Assembly: GCA_963830065.1 (NCBI GenBank)
Contig: CAWHLA010000006.1
Location: 248,001 to 312,000 of the forward strand
DNA: 64,000 nucleotides
Source: JACCZR01 sp963830065
GTDB taxonomy: Bacteria > Actinomycetota > Thermoleophilia > Solirubrobacterales > Thermoleophilaceae
Reading direction: 5' to 3'
The position numbers were made by a program, and so were the translations under genes. Shown piece by piece: positions 49,684 through 57,713 of this stretch (its first letter is position 1; each line of letters opens with the position of its first letter). The notes below the pieces were generated by a model. It searched no databases, was not told where the DNA came from, and was given only the letters and a program-made list of their open reading frames with translations.

Positions 49684-50486
49684 CAGTCCGCTTCGGGGAG
49701 TGGCTCCACGCGCAGGATCTCGGCCAGCGCCGCGCGGCCCACCTCGAGCTGCTCCTCGCTGGGCTCGCGCGTGCCCACCAGCCGCTGGATCTCATGCCCG
49801 GGCTTGCGCAGCGCCCGGCTGAGGCCGGTGCCCTCGTGGCGCTCGGACCACGCGAAGACCTCCACCGCCACCGCGGCGCTGCCCAGCGCCACCGTGGCCT
49901 CGGCCGCAGGCCCCTTCAGCCCGGCCTTGCGCGCGGCGACGTTGCCCACCGCCGCGCTCACCAGCATCGGGGCGACCAGGTTCGAGCCACAGCGGTCGTG
50001 CTCCTTGTCGGCGTCGGCGGCCTCGCCGTCCTGCTCGTAGGCGGCGATGGCCTTGTGCTCCACGCCGTGGTAGGCGGCCAGGTCGCCTCCTCGCAGCGCC
50101 AGCAGGGCGGGCGCCAGGCTCACCAGGCTCACGGCCGCCTCGCGGCCCACCGTCCGCGCGCCCGTGGATCGGATGGCCTGGCCGAGCAGCGCGGCGCCGG
50201 CCATCGTGCCCACGGTGCGGAAGTCCTGCATCGGCAGCTTGGCCTCGGGCAGGTTCCGCTTGACCAGCGGGATCACCGCCATGGCCTCGGCCAGCTTGGT
50301 GATGCCCCTGACCCCGGGGATCTTCTCGCTGGCGCGACCGCCGAGGTCGGGCTTGGGCCCCGAGCCCACCTTGAGCTCGCCCTGCGGGGTGCGCACGGCG
50401 GCGGCCCAGTGCGTGGGGCCGTGCACGAGCAGGCCGTTGCGCAGGGCCATGCCGCCCAGCCGCAGCTTGTCCTCGGGCGTGCTCAT
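49683..50486 (-). CDS. DUF1385-family membrane protein
   Basis: A 267-aa DUF1385 protein: LRLGGMALRNGLLVHGPTHW, then a predicted membrane part (AGAALLGQAIRSTG, AAVSLVSLAPALLALRGGDL), the signature AYHGVEHKAIAAYEQDGEAA and DADKEHDRCGSNLVAPMLVS with His/Glu/Cys residues that could hold a metal. Function unknown; the family is often called a metal-dependent enzyme. Coupled to M20 upstream by ATGA and to pncB downstream by TGATG. Confidence 0.87.
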   Translation of the reverse strand: MSTPEDKLRLGGMALRNGLLVHGPTHWAAAVRTPQGELKVGSGPKPDLGGRASEKIPGVRGITKLAEAMAVIPLVKRNLPEAKLPMQDFRTVGTMAGAALLGQAIRSTGARTVGREAAVSLVSLAPALLALRGGDLAAYHGVEHKAIAAYEQDGEAADADKEHDRCGSNLVAPMLVSAAVGNVAARKAGLKGPAAEATVALGSAAVAVEVFAWSERHEGTGLSRALRKPGHEIQRLVGTREPSEEQLEVGRAALAEILRVEPLPEAD

Positions 50487-51790
50487 GTCAGCGTCTCCTC
50501 GATCAGGCCGGCATAGAAGCGCGCCGCCATGCCGAGGTCCTCGACGGGGATGCGCTCGTCGGCGCCGTGGATCAGCGGCGCGGCCTCGAACAGGTCCATC
50601 TTGCGCTGGGGGAAGAAGCCGTAGGCGACGCAGTCGGGGAAGGCGGCGCGGAACCAGCGCGAGTCGCTGAAGCCGGGCAGCACCACCGGCGCCACCTCGG
50701 CGCCGGGCTCTTCGTCGGCGATGAAGTCCCTGATGTGGTCCATCAACGGGGTGTCGACCGGAGAGCGGTTGCCGATCACCGTCTCCGCGAACTCGACGCC
50801 GAAGCCGTTCTCCCCCACCACCTCGCGGATGCGCCTGAGCGCGTGTTCCTCGCCCAGCTCGGGCGGCACGCGGCAGTCGACCTTCAGGTCGGCGCGGGCG
50901 GGGATCACGTTGATCTTCTCCGAGGCGCTGATCATCGTCGGGGTCAGGGTCACGCCGAGCATCGGCTCGATCAGGACGGCCACGCGCGGGTCTTGTGCCT
51001 CGATCTGCCGGAGCGTGGCCTCCAGGTCCTCGGTGCTCAGGCCCAGCGCCTCGATCAGGCCCTGCGGCTCCGGTGAGAGCTCGTACTCGGGGTGGCCGGT
51101 CTGCATCGCCTCGAGCACCGGCGCCATCTTGGCCAGCGCGTTGTCGCCGATGCGCGGGATCGACGCGTGGCCCGCGCGCCCGCGCGTGGTCAGCGTGAAG
51201 CGGAACACGCCCTTCTCGGCGGCGCAGACCCCGTAGACGCGGCGGCCGTCGTACTCGATCACGTGGCCGGCGCCCTCGTTGACGACCAGGTCGCAGCGCA
51301 CCTTGTCGGCGTGCTGCTCGCACAGCCACTGAGCGCCGTGCTCGGCCCCGGCCTCCTCGTCGGCGGTCACGATCACCTTCAGCTCACCCTGTTGAGGCCG
51401 CCAGCCCTCCTCGGCGAGGGCGGCGGCGGCGGCTATCTCGGCGGCCACCTGGCTCTTCATGTCCAGCGCGCCGCGGCCCCAGACCTCGCCGTCCTTGATC
51501 TCGCCCGACCACGGGTCGGTGCTCCAGTCCGCGGGGTCGGCGAGGACCGTGTCCACGTGGCCGAGGAGCACGAGGCCCGGCCCGTCGGACTTCGCCTTGA
51601 GCGTGGCGATCAGGTTGGGGCGGCCCTCGACGTTGGCCAGCAACTCGGTCTCGAAGCCCGCGTTCTCCAGCAGGTCGGCGAGGAACAGCTGCGCCTCCTC
51701 CTCGTTGCCGGGCGGGTTGACCGTGTTGAACCGGATGAGCTTCTGCAGCAGCTCGGTGGCGCGGCGCTCCAGGTCTGAAGGGTCCGGCAA
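50483..51790 (-). CDS. M20-family metallopeptidase/deacylase (ArgE/DapE-like)
   Basis: A 435-aa dizinc amidohydrolase. KLIRFNTVNPPGNEEEAQLF opens the fold; metal ligands in LVLLGHVDTVLADPADWSTD (His-x-Asp), VWGRGALDMKSQVAAEIAAA (bridging Asp), IVTADEEAGAEHGAQWLCEQ (Glu-Glu) and APLIHGADERIPVEDLGM (last His). A dimerisation lid begins near AEKGVFRFTLTTRGRAGHAS. Substrate (N-acyl amino acid or dipeptide) unknown. TTG start 10 nt after TAATCT. First gene of a short run ending with pncB. Confidence 0.9.
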   Translation of the reverse strand: MPDPSDLERRATELLQKLIRFNTVNPPGNEEEAQLFLADLLENAGFETELLANVEGRPNLIATLKAKSDGPGLVLLGHVDTVLADPADWSTDPWSGEIKDGEVWGRGALDMKSQVAAEIAAAAALAEEGWRPQQGELKVIVTADEEAGAEHGAQWLCEQHADKVRCDLVVNEGAGHVIEYDGRRVYGVCAAEKGVFRFTLTTRGRAGHASIPRIGDNALAKMAPVLEAMQTGHPEYELSPEPQGLIEALGLSTEDLEATLRQIEAQDPRVAVLIEPMLGVTLTPTMISASEKINVIPARADLKVDCRVPPELGEEHALRRIREVVGENGFGVEFAETVIGNRSPVDTPLMDHIRDFIADEEPGAEVAPVVLPGFSDSRWFRAAFPDCVAYGFFPQRKMDLFEAAPLIHGADERIPVEDLGMAARFYAGLIEETLT

Positions 51791-51800
51791 AGCCCTTCCG

Positions 51801-51806
51801 AGATTA
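51801..51806 (-). promoter_or_regulatory. -10 for the M20 gene, formed by a stop codon
   Basis: TAATCT, 10-nt spacer, TTG at 51790. TAA (51806-51804) is the stop of the DUF559 gene. Confidence 0.45.
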
Positions 51807-52568
51807 GACCGTCAGGGCTGCCAGCACCGTCTGCGCGACCCACCCGGGCCGCTCGGTGAGCTGGCGCCAGGTGAAGCGCAGCACCCGGTAGCCGCGTGTT
51901 GTGAGGTCGGCGTCTCTTGCCCGGTCCTCTTCGAAGGCCGTGCGCGTTCCGTGCGTGGCGTGGCCGTCTGTCTCGACGACGAGGAACTGCGCGGGCCAGA
52001 GGAAGTCGACCGTGTAGGGGCCGATCTCCGCCTGGCGGGTGGGCCTCGGGATGCCGTGCTCGGCGCACAGGCGGAGAAAGCGGCTCTCGAAGCGGTTGGC
52101 CGGTGGCCGGCCGGCGGGCAGCAGGGCGTCCGCTTCGATTTTGGAGATCAGCCCCAGGCGCTGGGCCTCGGCCACCGCGCGCTCGTACTTCCTCCGCCCG
52201 GCGCGGAGGTCCCGCAGTGTGCGCAGCGGGGTGGTGACCGGGATGCCGCGGTGCACTGTGGCCGGCGCCTGCGCCCGGTGCACGACCAGCCCGCCCCGCT
52301 TCGCTCGCCCGCCGCTCCCGGGCACCGTCACGTGAACCACCGACGAGCAGCCGGGGACGAGGCACCACAGCTCGGCCGCGCTCCTGTGGCTCAGCGCGGC
52401 GTGGTCGCCCGCGGCGAGGACCGCGGCCATCCAGTGGGCTTCCCTCGTTGCCGGCGTCCCGGCGATCGCGTACACGCCCTGGTGAACGCGGCGCAGCCGC
52501 CCGGCCGCGATGCGCGCGTCCACCTGGCGCTTCGTCAGCCCGGCCGCGAACAGCTGCCGCCGGGCCAC
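51804..52568 (-). CDS. AbiEi-like winged-helix / DUF559 (Vsr-type nuclease fold) protein
   Basis: A protein of at least 254 aa. N-terminal: FAAGLTKRQVDARIAAGRLR, RVHQGVYAIAGTPATREAHW, an AbiEi-antitoxin-like winged helix; middle: ALSHRSAAELWCLVPG, HRGIPVTTPLRTLRDL; C-terminal: DUF559 fold FESRFLRLCAEHGIPRPTRQ, VDFLWPAQFLVVETDGHATH (acidic residues of a PD-(D/E)XK/Vsr-like centre), YRVLRFTWRQLTE. No toxin gene is adjacent. The frame continues upstream with family-like LANLIARQHGRVARRQL without ATG/GTG/TTG, so the GTG at 52568 probably under-calls the N-terminus. GGAGGAG lies near 52604-52610. Confidence 0.8.
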   Translation of the reverse strand: MARRQLFAAGLTKRQVDARIAAGRLRRVHQGVYAIAGTPATREAHWMAAVLAAGDHAALSHRSAAELWCLVPGCSSVVHVTVPGSGGRAKRGGLVVHRAQAPATVHRGIPVTTPLRTLRDLRAGRRKYERAVAEAQRLGLISKIEADALLPAGRPPANRFESRFLRLCAEHGIPRPTRQAEIGPYTVDFLWPAQFLVVETDGHATHGTRTAFEEDRARDADLTTRGYRVLRFTWRQLTERPGWVAQTVLAALTV

Positions 52569-52637
52569 CCGGCCGTGCTGTCGCGCGATGAGATTGGCGA
52601 GTTCTCCTCCTATACGGGGGAAAAGTCGCCAACTGGG

Positions 52638-52643
52638 TAGGTT
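52638..52643 (+). promoter_or_regulatory. Leaderless-type -10 for the 52.6-kb alpha/beta-hydrolase
   Basis: TAGGTT, 7-nt spacer, GTG at 52651. Confidence 0.55.
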
Positions 52644-52650
52644 CGCCCCC

Positions 52651-53424
52651 GTGCTGAACTACCGCGAAGCCGGGCCGCAGGACGGCCCCGTGGCGCTCAT
52701 GCTTCACGGGTTTCCGCAGTCGTCCTACATGTGGCGGCACGCGTTGCCCGCCGTCGCGGCCAAGGGGTACCGCGCCATCGCCCCGGACCTCGCCGGCTTC
52801 GGGGACTCGCCGCCCGACCCGCCCGGGACGTGGACCAGGCAGGTCGAGGGCGTCGAGGCGTTCCGGCAGGAGCTGGGGCTCGACCGCGTGGTGCTCGTGG
52901 TCCACGACTGGGGCGGGCTCATCGGCCTGCGCTGGGCCTGCGACCACCCCGACGCGGTCAGCGCACTGGTCATCTCCGACACCGGCTTCTTCGCCGACGG
53001 GAAGTGGCACGGGATGGCCGAGGGCCTGCGCACCGAGGGGCAGGGTGAGGAGATGGTGGACAGCATCGATCGCGACGGGTTGGGCCAGATCCTGAGGAGC
53101 TCGTCCCCGGCCATGGACGACGAGGCCATCGACGAGTACGCCAAGTGCCTCGCCGACGAGACGCGCCGACGTGGCCTGCTCGAGCTCTACCGCTCAGGAA
53201 ACTTCGAAGAGCTCGAGGCCTACGAAGGCTGCCTGGGCAAGATGGACGTCCCCTCGTTGCTGCTGTGGGGGGCGGACGATCCCTTCGCCCCGCTCGCAGG
53301 AGCCAAGCGGTTCCAGAACGAGCTGGCAGACTCCCGCCTCGTGGTGATGGACGGAACGGGACATTTCGTGTGGGACGACGCCGGCGAGAGGGCGGCGCAG
53401 GAGCTGGCCGAGTGGCTGCCGTGA
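52651..53424 (+). CDS. Alpha/beta-hydrolase with Asp nucleophile (epoxide hydrolase / dehalogenase type)
   Basis: A 257-aa hydrolase. PVALMLHGFPQSSYMWRHAL (oxyanion HGFP), YRAIAPDLAGFGDSPPD, VVLVVHDWGGLIGLRWACDH with Asp in place of Ser at the nucleophile elbow, LLLWGADDPFAP (acid) and VMDGTGHFVWDDAGERAAQE (catalytic His). An Asp elbow (HDWGG) defines the epoxide-hydrolase/haloalkane-dehalogenase branch; halide-binding residues cannot be assigned by eye. GTG start with TAGGTT-N7; stop overlaps the DoxX gene as GTGA. Confidence 0.88.
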   Translation: MLNYREAGPQDGPVALMLHGFPQSSYMWRHALPAVAAKGYRAIAPDLAGFGDSPPDPPGTWTRQVEGVEAFRQELGLDRVVLVVHDWGGLIGLRWACDHPDAVSALVISDTGFFADGKWHGMAEGLRTEGQGEEMVDSIDRDGLGQILRSSSPAMDDEAIDEYAKCLADETRRRGLLELYRSGNFEELEAYEGCLGKMDVPSLLLWGADDPFAPLAGAKRFQNELADSRLVVMDGTGHFVWDDAGERAAQELAEWLP

Positions 53425-53780
53425 CCAAGAAGCGCGCCGCGCTGGGCGCCACGTTCATCGGCGCCGGCCTCAACCACTTCCGCATCCCGAAGACCTACGA
53501 GTCGATCATGCCCGACTACCTGCCCGCCCACCGCGAGCTGGTGCTGATCAGCGGCGTGGCCGAGGCTGCCTGCGGCGTGGGAGTGCTCAGTCCCAAGACG
53601 AGCAAGGTCGCGGGGTGGTGGCTGATCGCCACGCTGGTGGCCATCTTCCCCGCCAACGTGAACATGGCGCTGAACCCCGACCGCTACAAGAAGATCCCCG
53701 AGCCCGCTCTGTGGGCTCGGCTGCCCGTCCAGGCCCTGTTCATCCTGTGGGTCTGGCGCGTCGCGATCAAGCAGCGCTAG
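53421..53780 (+). CDS. DoxX-like small membrane protein
   Basis: A 119-aa membrane protein: TFIGAGLNHFRIPKTYESIM and PDYLPAHRELVLISGVAEAA form the DoxX/MauE-type opening with the conserved NHF and MPDYLP, then CGVGVLSPKTSKVAGWWLIA, LVAIFPANVNMALNPDRYKK and a last helix PVQALFILWVWRVAI. About four helices. GTG overlaps the hydrolase stop (GTGA). Members act with redox enzymes in the membrane; role here unknown. Confidence 0.8.
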   Translation: MTKKRAALGATFIGAGLNHFRIPKTYESIMPDYLPAHRELVLISGVAEAACGVGVLSPKTSKVAGWWLIATLVAIFPANVNMALNPDRYKKIPEPALWARLPVQALFILWVWRVAIKQR

Positions 53781-53963
53781 CGGGATGACCCGCCCGGCGC
53801 GGTTCCAGTCACGGAACGTGCCGCGGTACAGCGCCTGCACCACCCACACGAAGTAGATCGCCGCGGGCACGGCCTCAGGTCGATAACCCGGGTGAGCTAC
53901 ATCGGCCCTTCGTCCAGAGGGCGTATAGGAGATACGTCCAGTCCTGGATGGGACACTTCAAGT
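53781..53963. other. 183-nt gap with a hairpin series and an antisense protein-like frame
   Basis: No intact gene. On the plus strand four small hairpins follow one another between about 53902 and 53963 (GCCCT/AGGGC, GTAT/ATAC, GTCC/GGAC, ACTT/AAGT) right before the rarA GTG. On the minus strand a frame over about 53780-53930 reads VPAAIYFVWVVQALYRGTFR then DWNRAGRVIPLA, which looks like the tail of a membrane protein but has no start and runs on antisense to the DoxX gene. It may be a gene remnant. No tRNA fold. Confidence 0.4.
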
Positions 53964-55292
53964 GTGGAGCAGCTTTTCTCCACGGGCGAGGGCCCGCGAG
54001 CGCGGACGAAGGTCGCGGCCTCCGACCAGCCTCTGGCCGCCCGCATGCGCCCGGGCTCGCTGGGGGAATTCGTGGGCCAGGAGCACCTGTTGGGGCGCGG
54101 ATCCGCCCTGCGACTGGCCATCGAGGAGGGCCGGCCGCACTCGATGATCCTGTACGGGCCGCCGGGCACGGGCAAGACCACGCTGGCCCGTCTGATGGCC
54201 ACCAACGCCCGCGCGGCGTTCGAGGAGGCATCCGCGGTGAACGCCGGGCGCCAGGAGGTGCGCGACGTGCTCGAGCGCGCCGACCACCGCCGATCCACCA
54301 GCTCCGAGCCCACGATCTTCTTCCTCGACGAGATCCACCGGTTCAACAAGGCCCAGCAAGACACCTTGCTTCCCGCGGTCGAGGAGGGGCTGGTGGTGCT
54401 GGTGGGCGCCACCACCGAGAACCCGTACTTCGAGGTCAACAACGCGCTGCTCTCGCGTACGCAGGTGTACGAGCTGCGACAGCTGAAGCCGGAGCAGGTC
54501 CTGGCGCTGCTCCAGCGCTCGCTGGGCGACCAGCGCGGGCTCGGAGGCAGGTGCGCCGCAGATGACGACGCGCTGGAGTTCCTCGCGGCGCGCAGCGGCG
54601 GCGACGCCCGCACGGCGCTGGCCGCGCTCGAGCTTGCCTGCGAGACGGTGGGCGACCGGCCGGTGTCGCTCCGGCACGCCGAGGACGCCCTGCAGCGCCG
54701 CGCCCTGCGTTACGACAAGGAGGGCGACCAGCACTACGACACCATCTCCGCCTGGATCAAGGCCACGCGCGGGTCGGACCCCGACGCCGCGCTGCTCTAT
54801 CTGGCCACGATGCTCGAGGGCGGCGAGGACCCACGCTTCATCGCCCGCCGGATGGTGATCCTGGCCAGCGAGGACATCGGCAACGCCGACCCGCGCGCGC
54901 TGGAGGTGGCGGTCGCGGCGGCGCACGCCGTGGAGCACGTCGGGCTGCCCGAGTGCGCGCACAACCTCGCCCAGGCCTGCGTGTACATGGCCCTGGCGCC
55001 GAAGTCCAACGCGTCGTACAAGGCGCTGGGCGCCGCGCGCGCGTGGGTGCGCGAGAACGGGGTGCCCGACATCCCCCACTATCTGCGCTCGGGGGCCTAC
55101 CCCGGTGCCGAGAGCCTGGGCCGGGGGCAGGGCTACGAGTACCCCCACGACGAGGCCGGCGCGCTCACCGGGCAGGAGCTGATGCCGCCCGAAGCGGAGG
55201 GCGTGCGCTTCCTCGACCTCTCCGAGCACGGCGAAGAGGCGGCCATGCGCGAGCACGACGCGGAGCTGCGACGCCGCAGGAGCGAGTCCTGA
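53964..55292 (+). CDS. rarA: Replication-associated recombination protein RarA (MgsA)
   Basis: A 442-aa AAA+ clamp-loader-like ATPase acting at stalled forks. PLAARMRPGSLGEFVGQEHL leads into Walker A YGPPGTGKTTLARLMATNAR, Walker B IFFLDEIHRFNKAQQDTLLP, sensor 1 VLVGATTENPYFEVNNALLS with the arginine finger SRTQVYEL, sensor 2 GGDARTALAALELACE, and the C-terminal MgsA tetramerisation part YDTISAWIKATRGSDPDAAL and CAHNLAQACVYMALAPKSNA. I use the GTG 53964, which gives the usual short N-terminus VEQLFSTGEG; an ATG at 53892 would run through the hairpin series. Stop overlaps the next frame. Confidence 0.93.
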   Translation: MEQLFSTGEGPRARTKVAASDQPLAARMRPGSLGEFVGQEHLLGRGSALRLAIEEGRPHSMILYGPPGTGKTTLARLMATNARAAFEEASAVNAGRQEVRDVLERADHRRSTSSEPTIFFLDEIHRFNKAQQDTLLPAVEEGLVVLVGATTENPYFEVNNALLSRTQVYELRQLKPEQVLALLQRSLGDQRGLGGRCAADDDALEFLAARSGGDARTALAALELACETVGDRPVSLRHAEDALQRRALRYDKEGDQHYDTISAWIKATRGSDPDAALLYLATMLEGGEDPRFIARRMVILASEDIGNADPRALEVAVAAAHAVEHVGLPECAHNLAQACVYMALAPKSNASYKALGAARAWVRENGVPDIPHYLRSGAYPGAESLGRGQGYEYPHDEAGALTGQELMPPEAEGVRFLDLSEHGEEAAMREHDAELRRRRSES

Positions 55293-56584
55293 GCCGGGAG
55301 GCGCTGGAGGACGTCGCGCGAGTTCAGCCATACTGGGCCTCGCTGCCGCTCGACGACCGGGCCCGCTACCTGCGCCGCTGCGCCCAGGTGATCCTCGACA
55401 GCATCGACCCGCTGGCCAAGCTGATCGCCCGGAACACCGGGCTGCCCCGCGCGGAGGCCCTGTCCACTCAGCTGCTCACCTCGGTCGACGCCCTGCACCG
55501 CACCGCGCGCCACGGCCCGAAGGTGCTGGCCGACCGCAGCGTGGGGCTCCCCCTGCTCACCCGGCCCAAGCGGGCGAGCCTGGTCTGCGAGCCGCTGGGC
55601 GTGCTGGGCGTGCGGGCGTCGGACTCCGAGCCGTGGTCGCTCCCGCTGCAGGAGGTCGCACTCGCCCTGATGTGCGGCAACGGGGTTCTGCTGGACGCGA
55701 TGCTGGGAGAGCGGATCCGCTGGGTGTTCGAGCGGGCGGGGGTGCCCGAGGGGGTGGTCTGCTGCGTGGAGCCGCGGACGCTGGACGGCCTGGGCCTGAA
55801 GCGCGTGCTGGAGGCGCCGGCCGCCGGCAAGGGCCCGATGCTCGTGCTCGCCGACGCCCCGCGCCACACGGTGTCGGGCGCCCTGTGGGGAGGCTTCGCC
55901 ACCGGCGGGCGGTCGCCGTCCGGCGTCGCGCGCCTGTTCGTCGTGCGCGAGGTGGCCGAGCGCATCGTGCAGGAGCTGACCGACCGCGCGGAGGGGCTCG
56001 GGCTCGACGAGGTCGCGCCTCCGCCGGATCCCGCCGGGCTGGAGCAGCTGGTCGACGAGGCCGTCGCCGACGGCGCGGTGGTGCGCTGCGGCGGCCCCGG
56101 AGCCGAGGGCTTCCGGCCGGCGGTGCTCACCGGGGTCACCGACGAGATGCGCATCGCCCGGGAGCCTCCGCGGGGACCGGTGCTGGCGGTGACGGTGGTG
56201 GAGGACGAGGAAGCGGGGATCGCCGCCGCCACGGCCCTTCCGTGGGCGGTGAGCGCCTCGGTGTGGACCTCGGATCGGGCGCGCGGGACCCGCATCGCCC
56301 GGCTGCTGCCCGCCGAGCGGGTGTGGGTCAACGACCACATGCACTGGGGCTCGGGGCGCCTGCGCTCGCGCGCCGCGTTCCACGAGTGCGTCCACGTGCG
56401 GCTGGTGGGCTGGGAGCCCTCGCACACCGGCGACGCATGGTGGTTCCCCTACGACGACCAGCTGGCGCGTGCGCTGGAGGCGGCTTCGCGGATCGTCTAC
56501 GGCCGCGACGACGACAAGGCCACCGCGCTGCGGCGCAACCTGGGCCCGCTGCTGCGGGTGGGTACGCGGATGCTCAGGAAGTGA
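55289..56584 (+). CDS. Degenerate aldehyde-dehydrogenase-like protein, apparent CTG start
   Basis: A 431-aa protein with the ALDH fold: LPLDDRARYLRRCAQVILDS, RASLVCEPLGVLGVRASDSE, GFATGGRSPSGVARLFVVRE, FRPAVLTGVTDEMRIAREPP, ASVWTSDRARGTRIARLLPA and ERVWVNDHMHWGSG. Active-site residues are gone: where ALDHs have GQxC the sequence is GGRSPSG (no Cys), and the ELGG catalytic Glu stretch is replaced by APAAGKGPMLVLADA. No ATG, GTG or TTG fits the beginning; CTG at 55289 overlaps the rarA TGA as CTGA, mirroring the GTGA/ATGA couplings elsewhere. Likely a pseudoenzyme co-translated with RarA. Confidence 0.78.
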   Translation: MSREALEDVARVQPYWASLPLDDRARYLRRCAQVILDSIDPLAKLIARNTGLPRAEALSTQLLTSVDALHRTARHGPKVLADRSVGLPLLTRPKRASLVCEPLGVLGVRASDSEPWSLPLQEVALALMCGNGVLLDAMLGERIRWVFERAGVPEGVVCCVEPRTLDGLGLKRVLEAPAAGKGPMLVLADAPRHTVSGALWGGFATGGRSPSGVARLFVVREVAERIVQELTDRAEGLGLDEVAPPPDPAGLEQLVDEAVADGAVVRCGGPGAEGFRPAVLTGVTDEMRIAREPPRGPVLAVTVVEDEEAGIAAATALPWAVSASVWTSDRARGTRIARLLPAERVWVNDHMHWGSGRLRSRAAFHECVHVRLVGWEPSHTGDAWWFPYDDQLARALEAASRIVYGRDDDKATALRRNLGPLLRVGTRMLRK

Positions 56585-57713
56585 GCGCCGGCTTCAGGTT
56601 CGCCAGCCCCGTCAGCAGCGGAAGAGCAGCCAGGGCGCACAGCGCCACTTCGCCGTTGCCGTGCTCGATCGCGGCGCCGAGCACGGGTAGGACGGCGAGT
56701 GGCAGGACGTTGCCGCCCACGCTCAGCAGCCCCACAGCCGCCACGCGGGCATCGGGGTACAGCTGCTGGGCTTCGTCGTACATGAGCGCATAGGGGATCG
56801 CGAACCCGGCGCCGGCCAGCAGCGCCCCGGCCACCAGCACCGGCACGGCTCCGTCCAGCGCCAACAGCAGCAGCCCGGCGGCGGCGGCCAGCGGGGCCAG
56901 GCCCCCGATTGCTCCCGCCGGCATCCCCCGGGCCTCCAGCCGGGCCCCCTCGGGGCGCACGAAGGCGAGCAGCACGTAGAGCGCCACGCTCAGCAGACCT
57001 GCCAGCCCACTCGACACGCCCGCGTCCCTGGTGAGGTACGGCACCAGCCAGACGCCGAGGATGTACGGGACCCCCAGGGCGGTGGTGAAGAGCAGCTCGA
57101 TCCGCCAGGCGCTCCAGCTCGTGGCCGAGCGCCGCACGAGGGCGAGGACGCTCCCGCTCGGGATCTCGGCTGTCTCCTCGCTCCTGGGCGCGAGCGCGAG
57201 CACGACCAGGGCGAGAAGGGCCGCCGCGGCGGCGACCGCGAAGTCCACCCGCCAGTCGACCCCGGCACCCCGCATCACGCTGCCGGCTCCCAGGGCCCCG
57301 GCGACACCCAGCGTGACCCCCGCGCCGAACTGCCCGACCAGGCGGACGCCGCCTGCCTCCTTGGCCAGCACGGGCCCCGCGACGATGGCCAGGCCGAGGC
57401 CAAGGCCGGAAAGCACCCGGCCCGAGGCCAGGACCCAGTATTCGGGGGCCAGGGCCGCCACCACGCTGCCGGCCAGAGCGAGAAGGCACGCCAGCTGACA
57501 TGCGCGCGTAGTGCCGATTCGCCGCGTGACCGTCGCGGAGCCGAGCTTCGCCACCATCAGCCCGGCGAAGAACACGGTGCCGCCGACGACGCCGACCGAG
57601 GCCAGCGACACGTCGAACTCGCGGGCCAGCGCGCCGGCGACGGGTCCGATGTCAGCCGAGCCCCAGGAGGTCGCCCCCGCAAGGAGGGCGAGCCCCAGCC
57701 CGGCTCGCGTCAC
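56574..57713 (-). CDS. MFS transporter (12-TM)
   Basis: A 379-aa major facilitator with about 12 helices: LGLALLAGATSWGSADIGPV, VVGGTVFFAGLMVAKLGSAT with a weak motif A (KLGSATVTRRIGTTR), ASGRVLSGLGLGLAIVAGPV, the central loop RSEETAEIPSGSVLAL, ELLFTTALGVPYILGVWLVP and YALMYDEAQQLYPDARVAAV. Substrate unknown. GTG overlaps the MpaB-like stop (GTGA). The 3' end overlaps the convergent ALDH-like gene by 11 nt. Confidence 0.88.
   Translation of the reverse strand: MTRAGLGLALLAGATSWGSADIGPVAGALAREFDVSLASVGVVGGTVFFAGLMVAKLGSATVTRRIGTTRACQLACLLALAGSVVAALAPEYWVLASGRVLSGLGLGLAIVAGPVLAKEAGGVRLVGQFGAGVTLGVAGALGAGSVMRGAGVDWRVDFAVAAAAALLALVVLALAPRSEETAEIPSGSVLALVRRSATSWSAWRIELLFTTALGVPYILGVWLVPYLTRDAGVSSGLAGLLSVALYVLLAFVRPEGARLEARGMPAGAIGGLAPLAAAAGLLLLALDGAVPVLVAGALLAGAGFAIPYALMYDEAQQLYPDARVAAVGLLSVGGNVLPLAVLPVLGAAIEHGNGEVALCALAALPLLTGLANLKPALTS

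Noticed and set aside
51804..52568. Abortive-infection toxin-antitoxin pair
   Set aside because: Only an AbiEi-like winged helix fused to DUF559 is present; no AbiEii nucleotidyltransferase gene is adjacent.
53892..53963. Upstream ATG start for rarA
   Set aside because: The added 24 residues are Ser/Gly-rich and encoded by the hairpin series; the GTG at 53964 gives the usual RarA N-terminus.
53897..53963. tRNA or structured RNA gene in the hairpin series
   Set aside because: No acceptor/T-loop pattern and no known RNA core; only short local stems.
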